Shown here: positions 45,224-54,321 of the stretch, one piece after another
Layout: each line of letters opens with the position of its first letter
Position numbering within the stretch: the first letter of the stretch is position 1
Assembly (NCBI RefSeq): GCF_032922745.1
Contig: NZ_CP136693.1
Span: 3,224,001-3,288,000 of the forward strand
Direction of reading: 5' to 3'
DNA length: 64,000 nucleotides
DNA from: Marinobacter salarius
Lineage (GTDB): Bacteria > Pseudomonadota > Gammaproteobacteria > Pseudomonadales > Oleiphilaceae
Notes under the pieces: model-generated
What the model was told of the DNA's origin: nothing
The model's database searches: none
The model's input: the letters and a program-made list of their open reading frames with translations, nothing else
Position numbers and translations under genes: made by a program

Positions 45224-45979
45224 ATGCTAAAACATCCCACACTGGACAAGCTCCACGCCCTCAAACTGACCGGCATGGCCGCCGCCCTGGCGGATCAGTC
45301 GGCCACCCCCGACATCACCGATCTGAGCTTCGAGGAACGCCTCGGGCTGCTGGTCGACCGGGAAATGACCGAGCGAGATAACCGGCGCATGACCAGCCGG
45401 TTGCGCCGGGCTAGGCTGCGACACACGGCCATCCTTGAAGACATCGATTACCGGAACTCACGGGGCCTGGATAAAGGGCTGGTGCAATCACTGGCCGGCT
45501 GCCAATGGGTAAAAGAGCACCTGAACGTGCTCATCACCGGTCCCACCGGGGTTGGCAAAACCTGGCTGGCCTGTGCACTGGCACACAAGGCCTGCCGGGA
45601 AGGCTACACCGCCCAGTACGTCCGCCTGACCCGACTGCTACGGGAGCTGACCATTGCCAAGGGCGATGGCCAGTACGCCAAACTCCTGACCAACCTCGCC
45701 AAAGTCGACGTCCTGATCCTAGACGACTGGGGGCTGATGAAACTGAGCGCGGAGAACCGGAGAGACTTGCTGGAGGTGCTGGAAGACCGACATGGCCGGC
45801 GTTCCACCATGGCCACTAGCCAATTACCTATCGAGGAATGGCATGGCGTAATCGGTGACGCCACTCTGGCAGACGCCATTCTGGACCGGCTCGTTCACAA
45901 CGCCTACAAGATCAACCTGCGGGGCGAGTCCATGCGAAAACAAAAGGCAAAGTTGACGGCCACCGAGACTTCGGAGTAA
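45224..45979 (+). CDS. istB: IS21-family helper ATPase IstB
   Basis: This 251-residue AAA+ ATPase is DnaC-like: NVLITGPTGVGKTWLACALA (Walker A), VLILDDWGLMKL (Walker B), and the sensor region STMATSQLPIEEWHG followed by AILDRLVHNAYKI. It assists IstA by target-DNA remodelling. It starts 12 bp after the istA stop, with AAGGATC before the ATG. Confidence 0.95.
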   Translation: MLKHPTLDKLHALKLTGMAAALADQSATPDITDLSFEERLGLLVDREMTERDNRRMTSRLRRARLRHTAILEDIDYRNSRGLDKGLVQSLAGCQWVKEHLNVLITGPTGVGKTWLACALAHKACREGYTAQYVRLTRLLRELTIAKGDGQYAKLLTNLAKVDVLILDDWGLMKLSAENRRDLLEVLEDRHGRRSTMATSQLPIEEWHGVIGDATLADAILDRLVHNAYKINLRGESMRKQKAKLTATETSE

Positions 45980-46090
45980 GAAGAGAAACCCCGCGTCGCT
46001 ACGCTCCGATGGGTGGCAGCCTTGCTCCGATCCGGGTGGCAGGCTTCACGTGGAATGGGTGGCAACCTTCAGCGGTTTACGCAATTCCAG

Positions 46091-46278
46091 GCTATACCCC
46101 CCTTATGCTTGCAATTGAAAGTGATGAACTAGACCTAGTAAACAGAATGGTCAGCGCCGGTGGAATCCTTGAGAAGACGTACCTTGATCAAAATTCAGGA
46201 AAATGGGTGACGCCTTTGCAAATCGCCACTGAGTTCCAAGCCCACTCAGTACTCAAGGAGGTGTTCGGCAAAGGATAG
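46091..46278 (+). pseudogene. 3' end of the ankyrin-containing gene, separated by IS21
   Basis: Sixty-two codons, GYTPLMLAIESDELDLVNRM through VTPLQIATEFQAHSVLKEVF, complete the ankyrin repeats of the gene starting at 41420. The present open frame begins within the IS21 right end at 46009, which yields an artificial fusion N-terminus. Frame continuity across the 7-bp duplication shows a simple, recent insertion. Confidence 0.8.
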
Positions 46279-46497
46279 GCCTCGCAGCTAACGATTTGGC
46301 TCATCGCCAAAATCCATGCCCTGACACAACAAACCGCTATTACTTGTGCAAAACGAAGGCAATTTTCCGCGGTCGTTTTGCACTTGCTCCTCCCAAAAAA
46401 AACGTAGAGTAATCTCAATGTCTGATCAGAAGTGCCTCTGAAACAGCACGCTTTTGGAGATCAGATGCGTCCAAACCAGTAAGTTCGGGAGATTGCC

Positions 46498-46758
46498 ATG
46501 CGTCCGGTATCGATTGAGGATTTTATAAAGGTCGTTTTTGAATACGACAGCACGCCACCTGCCCCATCAACTATTCGTCGGCTTTGTGCTGCGAAAGACG
46601 AGTTCGGACTGGCAGTTATCCCGGGTGCCTTTAAATTGGGGAAAGCCTGGAAAATTGACCTTGACGGGTATTTTCGGGAGATGGAGCGTCGGGTGTCCGG
46701 ATCGGACGCTGCAGAAGACGCCTTTATCCATGACTTGGCAAATAAACTAGCTTCCTAA
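46498..46758 (+). CDS. Excisionase-like DNA-binding protein
   Basis: This 86-residue protein directly precedes the integrase gene (1 bp gap). It has a HTH-like region (STIRRLCAAKDEFGLAVIPGAFKLGKAWKIDLDGYFREME) comparable with excisionase/AlpA-type wings. GGGAG precedes the ATG by 7 nt. A five-codon open leader (ATGCGTCC...TAA) lies at 46464-46481. It probably steers the recombination direction of the integrase. Confidence 0.7.
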   Translation: MRPVSIEDFIKVVFEYDSTPPAPSTIRRLCAAKDEFGLAVIPGAFKLGKAWKIDLDGYFREMERRVSGSDAAEDAFIHDLANKLAS

Positions 46759-46759
46759 C

Positions 46760-48031
46760 ATGGCACCAAGATACCGCTCTGAAAAACACTCATCGCTGCA
46801 CAGATACCCTGGCCTCTATCAGAGCGAGGACGGTGTCTACTTCGTTATCCATCCCATTACGAAAAAACGCGGCACCCTGGACACCAAGGACAGGAATCAA
46901 GCGATCCGACTGTGGTCAATGCTTAACCACAGATGGGAGGCCGAAGTCCAAGAACGGAAAACCAACGCTCTAGCGGGAAAATTGGATAGCCTCTCGATAC
47001 CAGCAAGCAAGGGGGATCACATCCTTCTCCAGGACTACCTGAAGAAATGGAGAACGGAGGTCCTCGGTCATCAAATAAAGGGCAAGAGCATAGTTTGGTC
47101 AGAGTGCCGAGTCCTATCCCTACGAGGACCAAATAAAGGCGCCCCTATCGCTAAACCAACCCGAGTTGATTACGCGAGTGATGCCCGGCAATTGGAGCAG
47201 AGCGACGACGCAAAATTCCCACTTTCTGATCCGCAAATCCTTCGCAAGATTCGCAAACTGCTTTCCCCATGGCTGCCGATGCCGACCCATTACAACGGTC
47301 TCAAAAACACGTTGAACCGGGTGTTCCTCCATGCGGTTCAGGAAGGTCTCATTGACCGAAATCCGATGATCGATATACGTAAAGCCGCCGAAGAAAAACG
47401 CCAAGTTCTCATCCCTGATGAGGCCTACCGGAAGATAACTGAACACCTGTGCGTCCATCGTCATAACAAGCGAGATATGGACGGCACGTGGCGTGCGAAG
47501 ATTTGCGATCTCATTTACATGATGAGTCAGCAGCCAATTGACGTTTTCAATTTGAAGGAAAACCAAGGTGAGCTCTATGACAAACCCATCGATCGCGGGG
47601 ACTATTTCGCCTACGGAGTGATCCGCTTTGCTCGCCACAAAACTAAAATCGGCATCGAACTCGAGATGAACGAGGATCTTGCCGATCTGTGGAAGTGGTT
47701 TGTGGAGTTCAAGCGGAAGGAGGCCATCATAAGCGAATACCTCCTAGTATACCCACGCTACTTCGATAAGCGCTCCCGAGCTCAACAAGTAAAACACAGA
47801 ACTATGCAGGCCGCCTGGCGAGATGCCTGCAAGGCAGCAGGCTATGGAGGCATGTACCACCTCAGAGACCTCCGCAAGAAAGGACTGACCGAAGAATTCC
47901 TGAGCCAAGGAGAAAACGACAAAGGCGGACATGAAACGCAGGCCATGCGGAATCATTATCGGTTGATCAAGCCGCCTAAGCGGGCGAGGACAACGATCAG
48001 ATTTGAGCGGGAACAGAAACTTTCTGAGTGA
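46760..48031 (+). CDS. Tyrosine recombinase (site-specific integrase)
   Basis: This 423-residue phage-type integrase has an N-terminal arm-binding region (YPGLYQSEDGVYFVIHPITKKRGTL), a central SAM-like domain, and a catalytic domain with RHKTKIGIEL (Lys), YHLRDLRKKGLTEE (His-x-x-Arg) and GHETQAMRNHYRL (His and nucleophile Tyr). At the expected first catalytic Arg the protein reads MMSQQPIDVFNLK, with Gln in place of Arg, so activity is uncertain. It closes the region 38.5-48 kb and may have mobilised the BREX-bearing segment, but no att repeats are recognised. Confidence 0.85.
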   Translation: MAPRYRSEKHSSLHRYPGLYQSEDGVYFVIHPITKKRGTLDTKDRNQAIRLWSMLNHRWEAEVQERKTNALAGKLDSLSIPASKGDHILLQDYLKKWRTEVLGHQIKGKSIVWSECRVLSLRGPNKGAPIAKPTRVDYASDARQLEQSDDAKFPLSDPQILRKIRKLLSPWLPMPTHYNGLKNTLNRVFLHAVQEGLIDRNPMIDIRKAAEEKRQVLIPDEAYRKITEHLCVHRHNKRDMDGTWRAKICDLIYMMSQQPIDVFNLKENQGELYDKPIDRGDYFAYGVIRFARHKTKIGIELEMNEDLADLWKWFVEFKRKEAIISEYLLVYPRYFDKRSRAQQVKHRTMQAAWRDACKAAGYGGMYHLRDLRKKGLTEEFLSQGENDKGGHETQAMRNHYRLIKPPKRARTTIRFEREQKLSE

Positions 48032-48089
48032 GTTAGATAAAACCGAAAAATCTCCAACGGACCTGATTGCTATAGAACTTCTACTGAGA

Positions 48090-48108
48090 GTACACTCATT
48101 GTGTACAC
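48090..48108 (+). promoter_or_regulatory. Phd/YefM-type operator before the toxin-antitoxin genes
   Basis: GTACAC and GTGTAC (48090-48095 and 48101-48106) form an inverted repeat. The second overlaps the self-complementary GTGTACAC, which contains the TGTACA core known for YefM operators. It lies 17 bp before the antitoxin start, consistent with autorepression. Confidence 0.5.
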
Positions 48109-48124
48109 GGATAGGGTGAGAATT

Positions 48125-48361
48125 ATGCAAACGATCAATGTTCGAGAAACTCGGGAAAAGCTCTCAAATCTTCTGGACGCTGTGGCCGCAGGAGAAGAGG
48201 TTGTAATTCTGCGTCACGGTAAACCTGCTGCACGCCTAACCGCGGCCTTGCCCGAAAAGATTCAGTTTCCAAACCGTTCGGAACTCAGGGCATCTCTGCC
48301 CCCCGTCCGGGAAAGCTCTGCTCAGGCGGTGCGGGAACTCAGAGACGAAGAGCGCTATTAA
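48125..48361 (+). CDS. Type II antitoxin, Phd/YefM family
   Basis: This 78-residue antitoxin starts MQTINVRETREKLSNLLDAV, with the GEEVVILRHGKPAARL DNA-binding fold typical of Phd/YefM/VapB-like prevent-host-death proteins. The charged C-terminus (AVRELRDEERY) would wrap the toxin. ATG 48125 is preferred over GTG 48101, which falls in the operator. Its stop overlaps the toxin start by 1 nt (TAATG). Confidence 0.9.
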   Translation: MQTINVRETREKLSNLLDAVAAGEEVVILRHGKPAARLTAALPEKIQFPNRSELRASLPPVRESSAQAVRELRDEERY

Positions 48362-48795
48362 TGTTGTACTTTGATACCAGCGCCGTTCTCCCCTACTACC
48401 GACAAGAGCACGCCAGCGATCGTGTTCAGGTATTGCTTGAATCACAGACCGAGCCGGTTCTTATCAGTCATCTGACTGAAGTTGAGGTGGTAAGCGCACT
48501 GGCCCGGTGGGTTCGGATGGGAGAGCTCAGCGAACCCCAGGCGAACCGGATCGAAAGTGCATTCCACGATGATGTCAGCCATGGGCGCTTCAGCCTGTGC
48601 CCCATTGAAACGGCCCACTATAAACGGGCCAGCCACTGGATTGGCGCCAGGAAGACAAGCTTGAGAACGTTGGATGCACTTCATTTGGCATGCGCAGAAC
48701 ATCACCAGGCTCAACTTATCAGTGAGGATGAAGCGTTGGTGAACGCGGCGGTTTTCTTTGGCATCGACGCCCGCCTTGCTTCGAAGGGCGACTAA
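48361..48795 (+). CDS. vapC: VapC-like PIN-domain toxin (ribonuclease)
   Basis: This 144-residue PIN domain Mg-dependent RNase starts MLYFDTSAVLPYY with the first acidic residue (Asp5). The second acidic position lies in SHLTEVEVVSALAR, the third in LRTLDALHLACAEH (Asp104), and a further one in LISEDEALVNAA. All are intact, so the toxin should be active and held by the upstream antitoxin. The pair likely stabilises this region or the Wadjet operon that begins 5 bp later. Confidence 0.92.
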   Translation: MLYFDTSAVLPYYRQEHASDRVQVLLESQTEPVLISHLTEVEVVSALARWVRMGELSEPQANRIESAFHDDVSHGRFSLCPIETAHYKRASHWIGARKTSLRTLDALHLACAEHHQAQLISEDEALVNAAVFFGIDARLASKGD

Positions 48796-48800
48796 ACACC

Positions 48801-50075
48801 ATGGCTAGCCCAAAACACCTCACTCGAACACTTTATGAGCAATGGGAAACTGTCGAGGCACTGGTTCGGGCCACCCGGGAGATGCCGGCGTTCTCCGAGG
48901 AACAGGTTCTTTCTGCCATTCGCCAGGCTCAACCGGCCCTGGACGACGTTCAAGTCAGGGAGGCCCTACGTAGGCTTTTTGGAAGTGGCGTAATGGAGAC
49001 TCAAAGCCGCTCTGAAAGCTTCGTGGTCAATGCCCATGTACTTGAGTTTGTCCGTGGCCTGACGTATGAACACGAACTAGGACTGTCATCAGTCATTCAG
49101 GCGCGCATCGAAGCAATTCGTGGCGCGACAGAGACCCTCACCGCGGGTATCGAAGCCGGAGATACCGGTCAGCAGACTCAAGCCATTAACCAACTATCTA
49201 CCCTGTTCAGAGATATTGCCCGCCAGCTCGAGCAGGACCGCCATGCGATTGCCGAGCTGGCCGAGCAAGCAAAATCAGCAGACACCCGGGCTCCCATTGC
49301 AAAACGCTACAAGTCCGTCCTCGACGCGTACGACCAATATGTAGAACCGATGAACGAGATGATGGATTCCGGACCTTCCGGCATTTTCTACCATCACCTC
49401 GCCGCAGCGGAAGACGCCCTCGACCTCGGATACAATCGCCTGAATACCAAAGGCGCACTCTACAGCCACCTCAACCGTCTCCGGCACGTTGGTTATCAGG
49501 CCAAGGAACTGCGACGACTGGGGCGAATCACGGCTCAGCAATGTGCTGAAATTCTGTTGCCCCTCCGAGAAGAGGCGCGCCAACACAACAATCTTTCCTC
49601 AGCTATCAGCCGGTTGTTGGGACAGGTTCGCAAAAAAGGGCTCAACCGCACCTTTCGCAAACGCCAGGATCAGTCTTGGCTGCCGGTGTGGCGCGTGAAT
49701 CAAAGCCGCAGTGTGTCTGTAGGCGACGAAATAAAAACAATCATGGCGGAAGCGAGGAACTTTGAGCCTTCTGAACGGGAGTTCCCGGGCGAAGTCGATG
49801 CGGCACCCATAACCATTGCTGAGTGGATTGACGAAGAACAGCTCCGGCAACAGTTGTTAAAGGACCTCCCGGTCGGCAACCTTTTGGAGTGGCTGAAGCA
49901 CCACTACCCCTCCCTGCCTGACCAGGTTCTTCTGCGGCTCTATCATGACCTGGCACGAGAGGACCTATGGGAGATGGAGCTGGAAGCGCAGCCTACAATA
50001 TCCGCCCTTTCCCTGATTTCAGTGCACTACTGGCCCTACCGTCTGACACAACCGGTGAATAAAACTCGTGAGTAA
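48801..50075 (+). CDS. jetA: Wadjet system protein JetA (DUF3375, kleisin-like)
   Basis: This 424-residue protein is the MukF/MksF-like kleisin of the Wadjet anti-plasmid complex. Features: an N-terminal winged-helix region (FSEEQVLSAIRQ...VREALRRLFGSGVMETQ), a long helical middle (about 90-300) and a C-terminal acidic wing ending SLISVHYWPYRLTQPVN. It is followed by JetB with an 8-bp overlap. JetA links the JetC ATPase heads in a loop-extruding SMC complex that detects small circular DNA. The assignment rests on gene order and on the DUF3375-like pattern. Confidence 0.88.
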   Translation: MASPKHLTRTLYEQWETVEALVRATREMPAFSEEQVLSAIRQAQPALDDVQVREALRRLFGSGVMETQSRSESFVVNAHVLEFVRGLTYEHELGLSSVIQARIEAIRGATETLTAGIEAGDTGQQTQAINQLSTLFRDIARQLEQDRHAIAELAEQAKSADTRAPIAKRYKSVLDAYDQYVEPMNEMMDSGPSGIFYHHLAAAEDALDLGYNRLNTKGALYSHLNRLRHVGYQAKELRRLGRITAQQCAEILLPLREEARQHNNLSSAISRLLGQVRKKGLNRTFRKRQDQSWLPVWRVNQSRSVSVGDEIKTIMAEARNFEPSEREFPGEVDAAPITIAEWIDEEQLRQQLLKDLPVGNLLEWLKHHYPSLPDQVLLRLYHDLAREDLWEMELEAQPTISALSLISVHYWPYRLTQPVNKTRE

Positions 50076-50661
50076 TACCAGCCAATTCCAACAAATCGCT
50101 AGCAACCTGCCAAACCTGGCCCATCTTTTTCGGTGGTTCAACCGGGGCCGGCATCTCAACCGGATCTCAGAACCAGTATTGTGGGAAGAGCTTGAACGCA
50201 ACCTCGACGATTATGTGGCCATTTTTACCGCACTGGGTTTTGACCTTCGCCTTGATGGCCGGGGCTTCGCCTGGTTCCATCAGGACGACGGCAGCAGCAA
50301 TACAAACAAAGCCACCCGGCAACTGGCCCTGTTGTTCATGGTCATCTTTGATACTCAAGCGGATGCCGGCATTCCGCTGATGAAATTCGAGCATTGGCGA
50401 ATCGATCAAACCCTGCTGACAACGGTTTTCGAGCAACACCAGGACTTGCTGAAGGCAGAAGAGCTGGATCTGTCCGGCCTGGCGAGCCTGATGAGAACCG
50501 CAGAAAACTTCGGCTTTGCCCGTTACGATAGCGGAGCCTGGCAGCTGTTGCCTGCTGTGTGTCGTTACCTGGATCATTACGAAGAACTGGCCAGCCAGGT
50601 GGATCAGGATGAAGATGTTTCCTGGGCTAGCGATCAGGATGACGAGGATAATTCCCTATGA
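50068..50661 (+). CDS. jetB: Wadjet system protein JetB (MksE/MukE-like, DUF4194)
   Basis: This 197-residue tandem winged-helix KITE subunit would bind JetA. The segment NRISEPVLWEELERNLDDYVAIFTALGFDLRLDGRGFAWF and the acidic C-terminus (VDQDEDVSWASDQDDEDN) match MksE-type proteins. It overlaps jetA by 8 bp and jetC by 4 bp, consistent with stoichiometric co-translation. Confidence 0.85.
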   Translation: MSNTSQFQQIASNLPNLAHLFRWFNRGRHLNRISEPVLWEELERNLDDYVAIFTALGFDLRLDGRGFAWFHQDDGSSNTNKATRQLALLFMVIFDTQADAGIPLMKFEHWRIDQTLLTTVFEQHQDLLKAEELDLSGLASLMRTAENFGFARYDSGAWQLLPAVCRYLDHYEELASQVDQDEDVSWASDQDDEDNSL

Positions 50662-53429
50662 GTTCCGATTACGGCTTCCAGCAGCTGGTACTTCTCAACA
50701 GCGCCGGCTATGAGCGCGCAGAGCTCCCTCTGGATGAGTCAGTTTCTCTCATTGCCCCCAACAATACTGGCAAGACCAGCCTGATTAATGCCCTGCAATA
50801 TCTGCTGATTATCGACAAGCGGCACCTGGATTTTGGTGCCCACGACAAAGACAAAGCGAGACGTTTCTACTTCCCATCCAATAGCAGCTATATCCTGCTA
50901 GAAGTCACTTTACCTGAAGCTGGCTCTGTGGTGCTGGGGTCTGTGGGCAAGGGCTTTAGTCATGACTACGCCTATTTTGCCTATCGGGGCCCTCTGAAAA
51001 TTGAGGAGTACAGGCTGGCCAATGGCAAGCTGGTGACGCAGCCACAGCTGTTGGAGCAGCTGGCTCATCACGGGCGAACGGCCAATTTCTACTCATCGAC
51101 TGAGTTTGCCGAAATGGTCTACGGCGGTGCCCGAAAGCGGGGACAGTCCAGCTCCGAATTTACCATTTTCCGGCTAGAGAACCGCAAGGATGCAAACGCC
51201 TACCGTCAGGTTCTTACCCGCACCCTACGTCTCGACAAACTCAGTTCCGGCGAAGTAAAACGCCACCTACTGCAGATCTTCAGCCGTCTGTTGCCGGACT
51301 CCGTGGTGGATTTCAAACAGGAATGGGATAAGGCTTTTGCCGAGGTGAACCAGGATCGGGAACAATACCGGGCCGCCAAAAACCAGCAAACTCAGATTGA
51401 CGACCTGGAACGCCAGCAGGACGAACGACTCACCACCAGAGGCCGAATCATTGCCCGCCGACCGCTCATCGACGATGGCCTGCAACGCTGGCAGAACCAT
51501 TACCAGAAAGAAAGCGAAAGCCTCCAGCATCAGCATGGGAAATTGCACAAGCAGGAAGCAGAATTGCTTCAGAGGGACAGGGAGCAGACCCGCCGCCAGA
51601 GTGAGCTCAATCAGCAGTTGGAGGCACTGAACAAGGACGAGCAGCGCCGTGACGAACTGGAGAACCGGTTCGCGCTGGTCAATGACCGCAGCCAGCTTGA
51701 GCAGCAACTTGCTAGTGCCACCGCAGAACGCGACCGTCAGATTGCTTTACTCGCCAATGCCCATGGGCAGTCTGCGACCGCCACTGATCATCAATTGCGG
51801 CGGGAGGAGCAGGAGCTATCAGCACTGCGCAAGGAACAGGAAACACTCTCGGACAATCTTTATCTCACACTTAAACAGCACCTCTCCGAAGAGCAGATCA
51901 GTATTCTCAACCGAGGGCTCAACCGCCAACTGCTTACCTTGCCGCCTGGGGACTATCAACTGGATTCGGGCCAGCTGCGCCAATGGCTGCAGGAAATGCG
52001 CGAAGATCGGTTTCAACTACCCGGGCTGAATCTGTCTGTTGAACACCAAGCGCCGCAGTATGAACAGCGATCAGACGAAGAGATTGCCCAACTGATTGAG
52101 GATTGCCAAGACCGGCACCGGCAATTGCAGGAACAAAAGGCCGCCACCGAAGAATTGGACACTCAGAAGAAGCGCAAGGTAGAACTGGAGCAGGAAGTAA
52201 AACGCCTGGAAAAGGACCTGGAACAGTTTGACGAACTGGCTCAACTTCAGAAATCGCGCCCGGATCGCCTGAAAGCAATGGAGGCAACCAATCAAGAGCT
52301 GGCAGAGATAGAGCACGTTCAGAAACAGGCGGGTGCCCAGCAACAGACGCTCAGGGAGCAGATCCAGGAAGTCGCCAAGCAGCGGCAAGCACTGGATACC
52401 GCTCACCAGGAGATAGATCGTATCCGCCAGAACCGTGGCGACACCGACGAGCAGTTCAACTGGCTTGCTGACCTGCCCTATACCCCCTGGGTTGGCGACC
52501 CGGAGCTACCGCTCGACCAACTGGCGCAAACGCTGCGTAACTATCAGCAGGACTGCTATCAGTTAAAAGAACTGGACCGGGATCTGCAGCACCGACGCAT
52601 CACGCTGCATAGCGGTGGCCTGACGAAATTCCAGTATGCCCCCAACCCGGAAGAGGAAATCCGGTTGATGGTAGAGTTCCGCCATCATCTGGCCCGAGAG
52701 GCAGAAGCCCTGGAAAAGAAAGCCCGCAGTGCCGTGGTCACTGTGACGGCCAGCCTCAGGGATCTTCGGGACAACCTGCAGTCATTCGAAAACGCCATGC
52801 ATGAATTCAACCGTCTGATCAGCCGCAGGAAACTGTCGGATCTCAAGGTCTTCCGCATTCAGCCGGTTCACGAGAATCACCTTGTCGAAGCGATCGACTT
52901 GTTGATCCAAACGGCAGAAAAAGTGGAGTCTGGCGAATCCTTCGAGCTCTTCAACCAATCCAGCGTACTGGACGACCGACAGCTGGACCAAGCCCGCCAG
53001 TTACTGATCGACGAAGGTAGCGCTCGACAAGGGCTGAAGGTTTCCGATTTGTTTCGCCTCACTTTCGAGCTGGGCAAAGAAAACCAGGACGTAGAAAGCT
53101 TTGACGACATCGACAGCGCAGCTTCCAACGGTACCGTGCTCATGGCCAAGTTGGTGACCGGCCTGGCCATGCTCCACCTGATGCAGGATAAGAGCCGTAA
53201 TGTTCAAGCCCTTTGCTACCTGGACGAAGCCCTGGCGCTGGATGCTGCAAACCAGAGAAGTTTGATCAAAACCGCTTCCGAATTCGGATTCGCTCTTATG
53301 TTCGCTTCCCCTTCACCGTTGATTACCGCTCATTACTGCGTCCCTATCCAACAGTTGAGCAACGGAAAAAACCACATCAGCCGCAAGCACTGGCAGATTC
53401 TGCAGCCGCTTGAAGCTGTCGAGGTATGA
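50658..53429 (+). CDS. jetC: Wadjet SMC-like ATPase JetC
   Basis: This 923-residue SMC/MukB-like ATPase has Walker A at SLIAPNNTGKTSLINALQYL (about 30-49), long charged coiled coils (about 235-480 and 500-770) around a hinge, and a C-terminal ATPase half with FDDIDSAASNGTVLMAKLV (signature region) and ALCYLDEALALDAANQRSL (Walker B/D-loop). It extrudes DNA loops in the Wadjet complex. The moderate length, shorter than type I JetC, together with the short JetD suggests type II, which should be confirmed by profile comparison. It appears intact. Confidence 0.92.
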   Translation: MSSDYGFQQLVLLNSAGYERAELPLDESVSLIAPNNTGKTSLINALQYLLIIDKRHLDFGAHDKDKARRFYFPSNSSYILLEVTLPEAGSVVLGSVGKGFSHDYAYFAYRGPLKIEEYRLANGKLVTQPQLLEQLAHHGRTANFYSSTEFAEMVYGGARKRGQSSSEFTIFRLENRKDANAYRQVLTRTLRLDKLSSGEVKRHLLQIFSRLLPDSVVDFKQEWDKAFAEVNQDREQYRAAKNQQTQIDDLERQQDERLTTRGRIIARRPLIDDGLQRWQNHYQKESESLQHQHGKLHKQEAELLQRDREQTRRQSELNQQLEALNKDEQRRDELENRFALVNDRSQLEQQLASATAERDRQIALLANAHGQSATATDHQLRREEQELSALRKEQETLSDNLYLTLKQHLSEEQISILNRGLNRQLLTLPPGDYQLDSGQLRQWLQEMREDRFQLPGLNLSVEHQAPQYEQRSDEEIAQLIEDCQDRHRQLQEQKAATEELDTQKKRKVELEQEVKRLEKDLEQFDELAQLQKSRPDRLKAMEATNQELAEIEHVQKQAGAQQQTLREQIQEVAKQRQALDTAHQEIDRIRQNRGDTDEQFNWLADLPYTPWVGDPELPLDQLAQTLRNYQQDCYQLKELDRDLQHRRITLHSGGLTKFQYAPNPEEEIRLMVEFRHHLAREAEALEKKARSAVVTVTASLRDLRDNLQSFENAMHEFNRLISRRKLSDLKVFRIQPVHENHLVEAIDLLIQTAEKVESGESFELFNQSSVLDDRQLDQARQLLIDEGSARQGLKVSDLFRLTFELGKENQDVESFDDIDSAASNGTVLMAKLVTGLAMLHLMQDKSRNVQALCYLDEALALDAANQRSLIKTASEFGFALMFASPSPLITAHYCVPIQQLSNGKNHISRKHWQILQPLEAVEV

Positions 53430-53439
53430 GCTTTCATCA

Positions 53440-54321
53440 ATGAACAGGTCACTCAGAGAAGCATTGATTAAACTTGAGGATTCCGATGGAGAATGTCTTG
53501 GATCACGGTTCACCCCCTCACAGAAGCGCGTTCTTGAGGAGTTTCTCGGCAGAACCGCATGTGTCACCAAGCTGCGTCGGGGCAATGGCTTCGTTTATCG
53601 CGTCAGCAACTCACCGGTTTTTGAGCAACACCTTCGGGAGTTGCGGCCCGATGTAAATTCAGCCAACCAGGCGGATCCAGTTCGGGCACAAAACCTCGCG
53701 CTTACCCGGTCCACCAAAGGTCGAAAGAGTTCACACGCAGCTTCTTACCGACTACTGAAGGCAACAATACCGGGCGTAATCTGGAATCGTGATGGAGAGT
53801 TGCTCGACCTATGGCAGCTGACATCCATCGCCGGCGCCCTCGCCATCGATATCAGCCAGAATGAAACGCCTCTGGCCACCGACAGCCCCTTGTGGCTGGT
53901 GGAGAACCAGGGGTTGCTGGATGACACCAGCTGGGTGCCCGAAGACTTGCACGGATCTGTACTCTATTATCAGGGCCAGCTCAGTGAACGACTGATAGAG
54001 TGGCTATGCGGGAAAAAACGAAGTCCACGGATTCTCATGTTTCCAGACTACGATGGCGTCGGACTAGAGAACTATGCCCGCCTGCGCAAAGCGCTGGGTG
54101 AGGACGCCGAACTATGGCTAATGCCTGACTGGAAACGCAAACTGGAGCGCTATGGCAATTCTGAGGTATGGCGAAATAATCTTAAATATGTAGCCAATGC
54201 CGAGGAAAGTTTAAATTTGGATCAGGAACCGGATGAGGTGCTGGAGCTGATTGAGGCGCTTAAGCTGAGCGGTAAGGCGTTAGAGCAAGAGGCTGTGTTT
54301 TTGGTCACAACAGACAACTAA
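53440..54321 (+). CDS. jetD: Wadjet nuclease JetD (Toprim/Topo VI A-like)
   Basis: This is a 293-residue protein from ATG 53440 (10 nt after jetC; TTG 53410 would overlap jetC). The C-terminal Toprim motif reads SPRILMFPDYDGVGLENYAR, with the paired acidic DxD, and a conserved Glu precedes in PLWLVENQGLLDD. JetD cleaves the DNA trapped by the JetABC motor, giving Wadjet its plasmid-clearing activity. All acidic residues expected for metal binding are present. It ends the operon. Confidence 0.88.
   Translation: MNRSLREALIKLEDSDGECLGSRFTPSQKRVLEEFLGRTACVTKLRRGNGFVYRVSNSPVFEQHLRELRPDVNSANQADPVRAQNLALTRSTKGRKSSHAASYRLLKATIPGVIWNRDGELLDLWQLTSIAGALAIDISQNETPLATDSPLWLVENQGLLDDTSWVPEDLHGSVLYYQGQLSERLIEWLCGKKRSPRILMFPDYDGVGLENYARLRKALGEDAELWLMPDWKRKLERYGNSEVWRNNLKYVANAEESLNLDQEPDEVLELIEALKLSGKALEQEAVFLVTTDN

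Larger units (their letters stand above)
43486..46083 (+). mobile_element. IS21-family insertion sequence with ATTCCAG target duplication
   Basis: Both ends start TGCGTA and share AAGGTTGCCAC about 15 bp in. Several subterminal copies of a TGCCACC(C)ATTCCA-like motif follow at each end, as is typical of IS21 multiple transposase sites. The 7-bp flanks ATTCCAG (43479-43485 and 46084-46090) are identical. The element encodes istA and istB and appears intact. Confidence 0.92.
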
